A stretch of DNA of 64,000 nucleotides from JACRAR01 sp041674385 (GTDB taxonomy: Bacteria; Pseudomonadota; Gammaproteobacteria; Burkholderiales; Rhodocyclaceae), in NCBI GenBank assembly GCA_041674385.1, contig JBAYVU010000003.1, positions 62,001 to 126,000 of the forward strand. The letters are read 5' to 3'. Below, piece by piece: positions 17,556 to 25,268 of this stretch. The translations under genes and the position numbers were made by a program. The stretch's first letter is position 1. Each line of letters begins with the position of its first letter. Under the pieces are notes generated by a model. The model was given only the letters and a program-made list of their open reading frames with translations. It was not told where the DNA came from and ran no database searches.

Positions 17556-20471
17556 CTATTTCGCCACCACCGCAATCGGGAAATCCGTGATGCCGGAAGG
17601 TGCGATGCTCACCGGCGACTGTTTCCCATCGGTGAGTTCTTTTACCCGCTCCGCCACGTAGTAATCCAGCCCCTTATGGGTGATTTTGCCGCTCTTCTGG
17701 AAATCGGCCTTGCCCGAGAGTCCTTCCACCACGGCCTTGGTAAAGGCCCCGTTGCCCCAGTCCGAATTCTCGAGTGAATACTGCCGGCCGGTCGCCGCGG
17801 TGAACACCACGATGCCGTTTTCCGCCGAAGCGAGTTCGTTGACGAAAGCGTTGACGTCCGTTCCCATGGCGCGGGTCTTGGCCGTACCCAGGGCATTGCC
17901 CGAATGGCAAGTATCGACGAAGAATACCGCCTTGCCGGCCAGCGTGTTGAGGGCGATCTTGATGTCGTTCTGGGCCACCCCGGTGCGCAGCAGTTTTGCC
18001 GGGTCGGCATTGTGCGGCATGAAATAGTAGTTGCCGGTATTGTCGTTCATGCCATGCCCGGCCAGGAACATCATGCCCACGTCGCGCGACGTGACTTCGC
18101 GCTTGAGCCACTCGAGGCCGTCGAGCACGTCATCCTTGGTCGCCTTTTCGTCGGTAAGAAGACGGATCTTCACCTCGCGGTAGAGTTGGCCCTGCTGCTT
18201 TTGCAGCACTGCCGCAAAGTCGCTCGCATCCTTGCTGGCGAGGTCGAGGTTATAAGTCGGATTGGCGTATTTCGACACGCCCACGGCCAGCACATAGAGC
18301 TTGGGCGCGAAGTTCGTCCCCTCGCTCTCCGCAACCTTTGCGCCGGCCCAGGTCAGTCGCAGCACGGCGGGAGTCGAGAAGCCATTCTTGTTCTCGGCGA
18401 ACAGCTGAATCTCGTTGTCTTTCGCCTTGATCGGCAGGGTCACTTCGCGCGTAAGCTTGGCTGCCGCAACCTCGAGGTTGCGCTCCCCCGACGGATTCAC
18501 CACTTGGCCGTTGATACGAGCGCGCAACCCGGTGACCGGAGCATCATCCGGCGAACGCGCGATGTAGCGGATAGTCACGCTGGACGCGGTCAGGGAAACA
18601 CCGTCGGCAGGCGACTGAATTTCCACCACTGGCGGCAACACTTGTTGCAACTTGACCGGCTGCGTTTCGGTTTTCCGGCCGGCAGCGAGATTGGCCAGCC
18701 GCAACGCATCGTTTTCGTTGAGCGTCTCGAAAATCTTTGCGATCACATCAGGCCGATAGAACTGGGAGCGAAAGCGCGAACTCGGAAAGAAATCCGCAGC
18801 GTTGTCCTTGCCGCGATTGAGATGCCAGCCGATGAGATCTTCGGCGCCGGGGCTGGCATCGTAGTAGCCCGAAGGCGTCCAAACCACCCAGCGCTGCCGG
18901 TCGGCATGCGGGAAAAAAGCGGCCAATTCCCTGCCGTCCGACAATTGATGCCAGCGTATCGTACCGTCTCCATAGGCCGCGACGACGAGGCGGCCGTCGC
19001 TGGAAATGTTGATCGCCCAAACGCTGCCCGGCACGGGTCGCTGCCACAATTCCTTGCCGGTAGAGTCGAAGCGCCGCAGCCACCATTCCGTTCCCAGCAC
19101 CAGGCTCTTGCCATCCGGCGCCACGGCCAGGCTGCGGGATACGTCGTTGGCGGCAAGACCGAGAACGGCGCCGTTGAGGGTCGGACGAATCGTCCCCTTC
19201 CAGTCTTTGACATCGATGCCTTCGGCAGAGAAACGCGGCGGCAACAGGCCGAGGCCGTCACCACTGTCCGCCTCATACTTGCCCCCGGCAAGACTGAAGC
19301 GGACAGGGTATTTGCCGTTGAGGTCGAAACCAAAGCGCACCGTCAGGCCGTCGCTCGACAGGCGAAAGCCTTCCCAGTTGCCGCGAAAATCTGCCGTAGG
19401 TTGCTCGACCAATTGAGCGCGCTGGCCGGAAGCGTCGAGGACGCCCCAGGCCGGACCGCCGGCAGCGAAAACGACTCCGCCGCCGGCGAGGCGCTGAATG
19501 TCTACCACGCTGCCATTGGCGGCCGTGAAATCGCGGAAGGTGCCGCGCCCTCCCTCGGACCAGGCGCGGATGAGGTAGGAACTTCCGCCCGGCGCACGCA
19601 CCGTTCCCCCAGCATAGAGTATCCGGCCATCAGCCGACCAGGCCACGCTGGAGAGGCTCCTGCCGACCAGCCCGGCAGACGAAGGCTGTCCGATGGGATC
19701 GAGATCCTTGCCGGAAACCAGGTTAATGACCGCCGTGTCGCCAAATCCGATCGCGAGGGTGGCGCCATCCGGCGAAAAGCGCACGCCGTATGGCTGCTTC
19801 CCGCCCGGCGCGGCCATCTTGGCCAGGCGTTGCAACTGGCCGCCAGCCAACCGGTACAGACGCGTGGCGCCATCGATGCTGCTGGCCGCCAAGCGGCCAT
19901 CGCGACTGAAATCGAGACCATAGACCCCGCTGCCATAGTCCGTATCCTTGCCCACCGACGCGTAGTTGTCGGTACGGAAGACTTGGATGCCGTTCTTTCC
20001 TCCCAAACCGGCGGCAAGAAGCCGTCCATCGGTTGACCAGGCCAGGCTGATCACGGCATCGGGCAAACCCGCGATACGTCGAAGCAGACGACCGGTGGTA
20101 CGCTGGAAGATGTATATCGTCGCAGTCTTATCCAAGTCCAAACCCGTCCAGCCTGCCGCCGCAATATAGGTACCGTCCGGCGACATCGCGACACTGTAGA
20201 GTTTGCCCTCGTCGCCCGCATCGATGGGGGGGCGCAAGGTTTGCAACAGCTTGCCGCTTTGCATCTGCCACACGCGCAGGGTCTTATCCTCCGATGCGGT
20301 GGCTAACCAGCGACCCTGACCGTCGCTGGCGATGCGCTGGATTGCCGCGGTATGCCGGCCAGTTTCGACGCGCAGGATCGGGCTGGACGGCGGTTCGGCC
20401 GCAACAGCCGCGGAGAGCCAGCATTGTGCTGCGCAACCAAGGGCGATAACCAATCGGCATATCATTCTCAT
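17556..20471 (-). CDS. Exported WD40-repeat/caspase fusion protein
   Basis: The 971-residue protein starts with a signal peptide (MRMICRLVIALGCAAQCWLS, cleavage near AVAAE). Residues about 35-570 form WD40-like repeats, for example GRWLATASEDKTLRVWQMQSGKLL. An Ig-like segment follows (about 610-715). The C-terminal caspase domain (about 725-970) begins YVLAVGVSKYANPTYNL and has H806 in LAGHGMND and C855 in VDTCHSGNA, so the protease site looks intact. Such fusions use the propeller as a scaffold or sensor. Export of both domains is notable because most caspase-like proteins work in the cytoplasm. Substrates are unknown. Confidence 0.88.
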   Translation of the reverse strand: MRMICRLVIALGCAAQCWLSAAVAAEPPSSPILRVETGRHTAAIQRIASDGQGRWLATASEDKTLRVWQMQSGKLLQTLRPPIDAGDEGKLYSVAMSPDGTYIAAAGWTGLDLDKTATIYIFQRTTGRLLRRIAGLPDAVISLAWSTDGRLLAAGLGGKNGIQVFRTDNYASVGKDTDYGSGVYGLDFSRDGRLAASSIDGATRLYRLAGGQLQRLAKMAAPGGKQPYGVRFSPDGATLAIGFGDTAVINLVSGKDLDPIGQPSSAGLVGRSLSSVAWSADGRILYAGGTVRAPGGSSYLIRAWSEGGRGTFRDFTAANGSVVDIQRLAGGGVVFAAGGPAWGVLDASGQRAQLVEQPTADFRGNWEGFRLSSDGLTVRFGFDLNGKYPVRFSLAGGKYEADSGDGLGLLPPRFSAEGIDVKDWKGTIRPTLNGAVLGLAANDVSRSLAVAPDGKSLVLGTEWWLRRFDSTGKELWQRPVPGSVWAINISSDGRLVVAAYGDGTIRWHQLSDGRELAAFFPHADRQRWVVWTPSGYYDASPGAEDLIGWHLNRGKDNAADFFPSSRFRSQFYRPDVIAKIFETLNENDALRLANLAAGRKTETQPVKLQQVLPPVVEIQSPADGVSLTASSVTIRYIARSPDDAPVTGLRARINGQVVNPSGERNLEVAAAKLTREVTLPIKAKDNEIQLFAENKNGFSTPAVLRLTWAGAKVAESEGTNFAPKLYVLAVGVSKYANPTYNLDLASKDASDFAAVLQKQQGQLYREVKIRLLTDEKATKDDVLDGLEWLKREVTSRDVGMMFLAGHGMNDNTGNYYFMPHNADPAKLLRTGVAQNDIKIALNTLAGKAVFFVDTCHSGNALGTAKTRAMGTDVNAFVNELASAENGIVVFTAATGRQYSLENSDWGNGAFTKAVVEGLSGKADFQKSGKITHKGLDYYVAERVKELTDGKQSPVSIAPSGITDFPIAVVAK

Positions 20472-20637
20472 GTTGTCCCTTTAGCTTTGTGGCGAAACCA
20501 CATACTGCGGATCACGGATGCATTATGTCGGCAGTATAATATGGAACGCAAAGCCGGCGGGGATAAGAGGAATCACAGTGCGTAGTAGTCCCTGTTGTCC
20601 GAAAGCCGCGAATCCTGTCACAACGCACAAAAAAGTG

Positions 20638-20676
20638 TTGTATCCATACGACAATCATCGGTTTTTTGTATCCATA
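20638..20676. repeat. Two direct 11-bp repeats TTGTATCCATA
   Basis: Identical copies start at 20638 and 20666. The first is embedded in an imperfect palindrome GTTGTATCCATACGAC. The spacing of 28 bases, close to three helical turns, fits a pair of protein-binding sites on the same DNA face just upstream of the outer-membrane protein gene. Confidence 0.4.
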
Positions 20677-20710
20677 TTCTTGACAAGCCTTAAGGTTTCA
20701 ATGACTATCC

Positions 20711-20738
20711 ATCGGTAGCTTTTTAGCTACCGATTTTT
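20711..20738 (+). terminator. Strong rho-independent terminator
   Basis: The arms ATCGGTAGCT (20711-20720) and AGCTACCGAT (20725-20734) pair perfectly over ten bases around a TTTT loop, and a T tract follows on the plus strand. No annotated gene ends just before it, so it must terminate an unannotated transcript or attenuate transcription into the gene at 20772. Confidence 0.75.
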
Positions 20739-20771
20739 CAACCACTCTTAACATTTTAGGGGGCAGTCTTT

Positions 20772-21284
20772 ATGAAACGTATTGGATTGGGAATTGCTGT
20801 TATCAGCGCTTTGGTGTGTGGGCAGGCCTTTGCGGCCGATGAGGCGCTCAACGAATTTGGTGGCCAAATCATGCTCGGCAGTGCAAAAGTCGACAATGGG
20901 GGTGGCAGCAACAGCTTCGGCATGGGCTCCGTCTACTACGGCCGTTTCGTGATGCCGAACGTCGAAATCGTCGGCGAACTCGGTTACATGGCTGCCGGTG
21001 AGGGCGACAGCACGACGTTGTATGGGATTGGGGCGCGTTATTTCTTCGCTCCCGTCGGTAAACAAGGCAATATCGCCCCCTATATTGGCGCCGATGTTGG
21101 CGGTTCCACGAGCAAAAATAGCCCTGACTCTACCAACTGGGATATAAGGGGCGGCATCAAGTATTTTATCTCTGATCGTGCATCGATCAACCTTGAATAT
21201 CTGCATAGGGAAGACAAGGTCAAGGATGTCGATACCAAGCTCAAGCTTGATCTGCTGCAAGTCGGCGTGTCGACCCTGTTCTGA
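20772..21284 (+). CDS. Small outer-membrane beta-barrel protein
   Basis: The 170-residue protein has a clear signal peptide (MKRIGLGIAVISALVCGQAF, cleavage at AFA-AD). The mature part has alternating strands rich in Gly and aromatic residues and ends in LLQVGVSTLF. The terminal phenylalanine is the usual Bam recognition signal. The length suggests an eight-stranded barrel of the OmpA/OmpX or Opa-like type. It stands at the head of a plus-strand run of exported proteins and may be the outer-membrane part of the nearby caspase cluster (inference). The gene is less GC-rich than the housekeeping genes. Confidence 0.75.
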   Translation: MKRIGLGIAVISALVCGQAFAADEALNEFGGQIMLGSAKVDNGGGSNSFGMGSVYYGRFVMPNVEIVGELGYMAAGEGDSTTLYGIGARYFFAPVGKQGNIAPYIGADVGGSTSKNSPDSTNWDIRGGIKYFISDRASINLEYLHREDKVKDVDTKLKLDLLQVGVSTLF

Positions 21285-21310
21285 TCCTGACGTTTTTCTT
21301 TGAAAGACAA

Positions 21311-21333
21311 GCAGCCACTCACCGAGTGGCTGC
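21311..21333 (+). terminator. Hairpin between barrel gene and LPP20-like gene
   Basis: GCAGCCACT and AGTGGCTGC pair over nine bases around CACCG. The T-rich tail is weak (GTCGTTTCT). It lies 26 bases after the barrel gene stop and ten bases before the next start, so it may reduce read-through or shape translation of the next gene, which lacks a clear ribosome site. Confidence 0.5.
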
Positions 21334-21342
21334 GTCGTTTCT

Positions 21343-21858
21343 ATGAATCTTTTTCGGCACTTTGGTTTTTTTCTTATTGCCATCCACTCGGTCAGCGTCT
21401 TCGCCGGGGGTCTTCCCGATTGGGTATTGAACCCACCGACCGAGGAAGGCATGTTGGCGGGAGCAGACTGTGTGCGCCAATCGGGACTTCTGATGGCCGA
21501 TCGTCAACAGGCCATCGCCAACGCCCGTACCCAGATCGCCCAACAAATTGAAACCCGGGTTTCCTCTCTGGACGAAGTCGTGACGCTGAAAGTGGAGTCT
21601 GCCGGCAAGTCCGAAAGCCAGTCCTCGTTCAAAAGCGTATCCAAACAATTGGCCGAGCAGTCCCTCGCCAATACTCGCATTGCTCGCGTCGAGCAACCCC
21701 AGACTTCCGAAGGTAATTTTATCTGCGTGTTGGTCCAATACGGTAAGGAGGCGATGCGCACAACGTTCAAGAGCGCGGTTGCGGCGGTTGCCCCCAAGAT
21801 GGATCCCGCCGATGAAGCCACGCTGTTCCGCTCCTTCGTCAAAGTAAAGAATCAATGA
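21343..21858 (+). CDS. LPP20-like exported protein
   Basis: The 171-residue protein has a hydrophobic signal peptide (FFLIAIHSVSVFAGG). The mature part begins LPDWVLNPPTEEGMLAGADCV and continues with a helical ARTQIAQQIETRVSSL segment. The pattern of a tryptophan-proline start, a Gly-rich stretch and an Ala-rich helix fits the LPP20 family of envelope proteins, related to FlgP and the FlgT N-terminal part. There is no lipobox. Its stop overlaps the next start by four bases (ATGA), so it is translated together with the larger LPP20-like gene. Confidence 0.65.
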   Translation: MNLFRHFGFFLIAIHSVSVFAGGLPDWVLNPPTEEGMLAGADCVRQSGLLMADRQQAIANARTQIAQQIETRVSSLDEVVTLKVESAGKSESQSSFKSVSKQLAEQSLANTRIARVEQPQTSEGNFICVLVQYGKEAMRTTFKSAVAAVAPKMDPADEATLFRSFVKVKNQ

Positions 21859-23351
21859 TTTCTGACCTAAGAGCCCTTGCATTCATCGGCCTCTTAGGAC
21901 TTTCCGGCCTTTCCAGCGGGGCTACCTGCGACTTCATTCCTGCACGGCCCAAACCGGCTTGGGTCGGTTTCGAGAAGGATTTCTCCAGAATCGACGGGGA
22001 TTATTTCGAGGGCGTGGGCTTTTGGGAACGTGGCAACGCCAACCCCAACGAACAAATCAAGCAATCCCGTCAGGCGGCCCTGGAATCCTTGGTGACTTCC
22101 ATCCAGGTCAACGTCAAAACCAGCTTGGTACAGGAAACCTCGAAGCGCGAAACAAGCGGCGTGGCCGTGGCGGAATCGTCATTGAAAAGCGTCACCGAGG
22201 CAACCACTCAAATATCCCTGAAAAACGTTCAAGCCGCGGATGTCTGGCTAGACCGCGATCAATGCGTGGTGTGGACCCTGTTGCGTGTACCCAAGCGCGT
22301 GGTGGAAGCGTCCCAGCGCGAGCAGTACGCCATGGCGCTGCTCGGGATATTCAAGGAACAAGTCAAGCTGGCCGATGACGCCACCCAGGCGGCGGAAAAA
22401 AGAATCGCGGCATATCGCCAAGCGACTGTCGTACTGGGCAACATTGATTTTTCGCTGTTGACTGGCGTGCCTCCGATCAAATTTTTTCAGGAGCAGTTGA
22501 CTCGCCTGAAGACTTCTTTGGGTGAGGTGGCGGATGCCAAGACCACGATGACCGACGCGCTGCGAAAAGTCGATCAGCTGCTGGGCCAGGCGAAGTCGGA
22601 GATGGATGGCGCACGCAAGAGCCGGCTGCAACACGACGCAGTGCTGATGCTGAAGGGTGTGGTCGAAAAGTATCCCACGGGTGTCGATGGTGTATTCCGG
22701 CCTTCGGAAATCCATCTGCGCCTAGGCGTCTTGGAGAAGGAAAGAAGCAACTACTGTGCTGCCAGGAATTATTTTCAGAGAACGCTGGCAGATGGAACCA
22801 CCGAGGAAAAAGGCAAAGCGCAGCTTTCCACTGCCGATCTCAAGTGCGATGAAGACCAGCAGTTGACTGAGGCCTGGCGGCAAACCTTTGAAGCGAAGAA
22901 AATCGGCCTGGTCTGCGCAACTCAACTCGGCAGTGCCTATACGCCATGGACCAAGGCCTGCGATGCTTTCGGCACGCAGATCAGAAACAACGGCGGCAGC
23001 GTGTTGAACCAGGCTCTACGCAATTCGCCGCCATCTCTGGTGGATGTGGGGACCCGCGACAATATTACACGCTACGTCGAAAGCGCGGGACAGGATGGGA
23101 ACCTGCTCATTCTTGCCCAGGGGAAGATGAATCGTCGCCGCAATCCGGAAAACACCATGGGCGGTCAGGATTATCAGTTTTCCGGGCAGCTGGCGGTTTT
23201 CTTTGTGGCCAACGGAAAAACCCTGTTTAGCGACAATCTGCAGGCGACCTCGGGATGGAATCCGGTATCCGAGCAAATGACCATGGAAGTGGTCGCCCTG
23301 AATCTGGTAAAACGCTGGAAAGAAAAGTTCTCGGAATATGTGAAGCAATAA
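21855..23351 (+). CDS. Larger LPP20-like exported protein with helical middle and alpha/beta tail
   Basis: The 498-residue product has a signal peptide ending near LSSGAT. An LPP20-like segment (about residues 34-150: PKPAWVGFEKDF...SRQAALESLVTSIQVNV) is followed by a long charged helical part with possible coiled coil (about 165-290). The last 170 residues (KKIGLVCATQLGS...LVKRWKEKF) look like an alpha/beta domain, perhaps of the FlgT-middle or CsgG type. I cannot name an ortholog. Sharing the LPP20-like unit with the gene before it suggests paralogous or interacting envelope subunits. Confidence 0.6.
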   Translation: MISDLRALAFIGLLGLSGLSSGATCDFIPARPKPAWVGFEKDFSRIDGDYFEGVGFWERGNANPNEQIKQSRQAALESLVTSIQVNVKTSLVQETSKRETSGVAVAESSLKSVTEATTQISLKNVQAADVWLDRDQCVVWTLLRVPKRVVEASQREQYAMALLGIFKEQVKLADDATQAAEKRIAAYRQATVVLGNIDFSLLTGVPPIKFFQEQLTRLKTSLGEVADAKTTMTDALRKVDQLLGQAKSEMDGARKSRLQHDAVLMLKGVVEKYPTGVDGVFRPSEIHLRLGVLEKERSNYCAARNYFQRTLADGTTEEKGKAQLSTADLKCDEDQQLTEAWRQTFEAKKIGLVCATQLGSAYTPWTKACDAFGTQIRNNGGSVLNQALRNSPPSLVDVGTRDNITRYVESAGQDGNLLILAQGKMNRRRNPENTMGGQDYQFSGQLAVFFVANGKTLFSDNLQATSGWNPVSEQMTMEVVALNLVKRWKEKFSEYVKQ

Positions 23352-23361
23352 GGGGAAGACG

Positions 23362-24465
23362 ATGAGACGTGTTTACCTGTCCTGGCTGTGCGTTCTTGGC
23401 AGTCTGCTTTCGACACTTCCTTGCCTCGCCGCGACAACGCCGAAAAATGTCGCCGTGATTGTCTATACCCAAGGCACCCAGACTGTCGGCGCCTTGGCCC
23501 GCATTGCGCAAACACGGGCGGAACAGGTTCTGGGGGACAACAAGGTCAATGTTCTCGATCAGGAAAAATCCAAGGAACTAAAAAACAACAACAAGAAGCT
23601 CGAGGATCCCGGGTATCTAATGACCGCCGAAGAGTTCATGAAGACGGCGCAGAAATATCAGATCGACGGTATTTACCGGGTCTATCTCAACGCTTCAGTC
23701 GTCCCGGCGTCGACAGGTTATTTTACCGCCACTGCCAATGCCGATATCCGTTACGTCGACAGCGATGCGAAAGTCACAGCGATTACCACACCCGTCATGG
23801 GCGTGAAGGATAACCCGCCCTCGGATGGACTGACCGAATCCGCCGCACTGGGAAACGCCGTGCAAAGAGCGGTCGATGCGGCACTTGAAAAAGCCGGCTA
23901 CCAGATTTCCGATGCCACCGCGCCGCGCCTGCTTTCCCTGGACTTGATCAAAACCGACCCTGCCAACACTGCCGGCAGCAAAATATTATCCCGTGTTCCC
24001 CTGTCCGGAGAACTTGCCAAGTTGGCAGAGTTGACCAAACGATTCTTCTCCACCGAAGAATCGACCTGTTCGGCGCAGTCTCCCGACAAGGCCGCGGGTG
24101 CGGTGGGTGGACTGACAACAAGGAGACGGCGACTGGATGTGCTTTACCTGTCCAACCTGCATGTGGTCGATCTCAAGGACGGAAAGGAGATTTACAGCTA
24201 TTCAACCGGCGAATCGAGACTCAAACTGAACGTCACCCTGCACGATTGCATGTTCATCGACAATTGGCGTTTCCTGGCCGGAGTCACTGGCACCACCTTG
24301 TATTTATGGGATACGGAGCGCAACAAGACGATAGCGGAAATACAACTGCCGGACGAAATGGAATCGGCCAAGCTGACCCATGCCCGCAACAAGGACGGCA
24401 GCTATCTTCTGATCGACGGGGACGGCAAGTCCTACGCCTTCCAGCTGAAAACCAAGGCGAAATAG
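23362..24465 (+). CDS. Exported protein with CsgG/FlgT-like part and propeller-like tail
   Basis: The 367-residue protein has a signal peptide ending near CLAAT and a GGGGAAG ribosome site. Residues about 28-180 (KNVAVIVYTQGTQTVGALARIAQTRAEQVL...QKYQIDGIYRVYL) resemble the alpha/beta fold of CsgG, LpoB and FlgT middle domains: an oscillating start, a gene-product-dating segment, then a query of a status variable. The C-terminal part (VLYLSNLHVVDLKDGKEIYSYS..., LYLWDTERNKTIAEIQLPDE) resembles WD40 or quinoprotein blades. It starts ten bases after the preceding gene, so it is part of the same operon. The function is unknown. Confidence 0.55.
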   Translation: MRRVYLSWLCVLGSLLSTLPCLAATTPKNVAVIVYTQGTQTVGALARIAQTRAEQVLGDNKVNVLDQEKSKELKNNNKKLEDPGYLMTAEEFMKTAQKYQIDGIYRVYLNASVVPASTGYFTATANADIRYVDSDAKVTAITTPVMGVKDNPPSDGLTESAALGNAVQRAVDAALEKAGYQISDATAPRLLSLDLIKTDPANTAGSKILSRVPLSGELAKLAELTKRFFSTEESTCSAQSPDKAAGAVGGLTTRRRRLDVLYLSNLHVVDLKDGKEIYSYSTGESRLKLNVTLHDCMFIDNWRFLAGVTGTTLYLWDTERNKTIAEIQLPDEMESAKLTHARNKDGSYLLIDGDGKSYAFQLKTKAK

Positions 24466-24586
24466 AAGGCGAATGGTTCGAGCTTGAAGCGCGACTATTG
24501 GTCGGGCATCTGGCGTATCATGAAATGGCCGGCGCAAAAACCAATCTGGCCCCGGCCTGAATTCCCGCTCCCCCAAGGAGGTCATG

Positions 24587-25243
24587 ATGGCTAGACTTGA
24601 AAGAACGCTGCGTCTAATCATTCTACTGTCTAGTGTTATTCTTCTCTCAGGCTGCGATTTCCAGGGCGAGGTACGCTCGTCTTTCGATCCACTTCCCGAT
24701 AAACAAGCGACCTTCAGTTTCGTTGCGGAAGGGGATAACCCGCCGTCTCCCGAGCTTGAGGCAATGCTAACCATTCAACTCAAAAATTATGGCTGGGTGG
24801 AACAGCGTCCGTCGGGATTCGAGGTTCACTATTCTTATGATATCAACCCTCATGTTCCCATGGTGGAACTCGGTCCTTCACCAGCGCAAAGAATCTCCGA
24901 GCCAAGCGACCCCAAAATACCCTTTATACCCCTTGCGGAGGAGCAGCGGAATTTTAGGCCCTTATTGCTGCCGCCCTACATCAAGTTTTTCAAGAAAACC
25001 TTCAGGGTCTGGTTCGTTGATCATTTCACAAAAAAAAGGGGGGGCCAAAGCCGCGTCGATCAGGTTGATGGCTGTGCCGATATCCGGGTGTCGGTCCCTT
25101 ACCTGGTAGCCATGGCCTTCGATAATTTTCCTCAAGGGCATCCTGATATCGCCAGGCTGTCCGTTTCAGACGGCGATCGGAACGTTTCCGAGTTTTTCAA
25201 GAAACATCCTGAATGGAATTTTTCGACTTGCCCCACAAACTAG
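24587..25243 (+). CDS. Outer-envelope lipoprotein, unrecognised family, with A8G7 tract
   Basis: I chose the second of two adjacent ATGs because an AAGGAGGT site lies five bases before it. The 218-residue product has a signal peptide and lipobox LLSGC, so it should be lipidated. The rest (FSFVAEGDNPPSPELEAMLTIQLKNYGW...) resembles DUF4136-type lipoproteins in outline, which is a weak assignment. Bases 25030-25044 are eight A followed by seven G inside the frame, so slippage could switch the gene off. The gene is A+T-richer than its neighbours. It is the last of the plus-strand run starting at 20772. Confidence 0.6.
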   Translation: MARLERTLRLIILLSSVILLSGCDFQGEVRSSFDPLPDKQATFSFVAEGDNPPSPELEAMLTIQLKNYGWVEQRPSGFEVHYSYDINPHVPMVELGPSPAQRISEPSDPKIPFIPLAEEQRNFRPLLLPPYIKFFKKTFRVWFVDHFTKKRGGQSRVDQVDGCADIRVSVPYLVAMAFDNFPQGHPDIARLSVSDGDRNVSEFFKKHPEWNFSTCPTN

Positions 25244-25268
25244 GAGCGGCCATCCATGAGAACACGCC

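Larger units (their letters stand above)
20541..20738 (+). ncRNA. Candidate small RNA or leader of about 190 nt
   Basis: A TATAAT hexamer (20535-20540, poor -35) and the terminator at 20711-20738 bracket about 190 bases that lack a convincing gene. A transcript started there would end before the outer-membrane protein gene. It could be a trans-acting RNA or an attenuated leader of that gene. There is no family match I can name. Confidence 0.3.
20472..20771. promoter_or_regulatory. 300-base intergenic region with promoter, repeats and terminator signals
   Basis: The gap lies between the WD40-caspase gene (reading left) and the outer-membrane protein gene (reading right). It holds promoters for both, a perfect TATAAT at 20535-20540 on the plus strand, two copies of TTGTATCCATA (20638-20648 and 20666-20676), a TTGACA at 20680-20685 and a strong plus-strand terminator at 20711-20738. 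It is more A+T-rich than the flanking genes. A 66-codon frame across it overlaps the TATAAT box and the terminator, so I do not call a gene. Confidence 0.55.

Noticed and set aside
17904..20036. 710-codon plus-strand frame antisense to the WD40-caspase gene
   Set aside because: It is a shadow of a high-GC gene; the minus-strand product has clear domains and this one has none.
20518..20718. 66-codon frame in the caspase-barrel gap
   Set aside because: It covers the TATAAT box and the terminator, and has no ribosome site.
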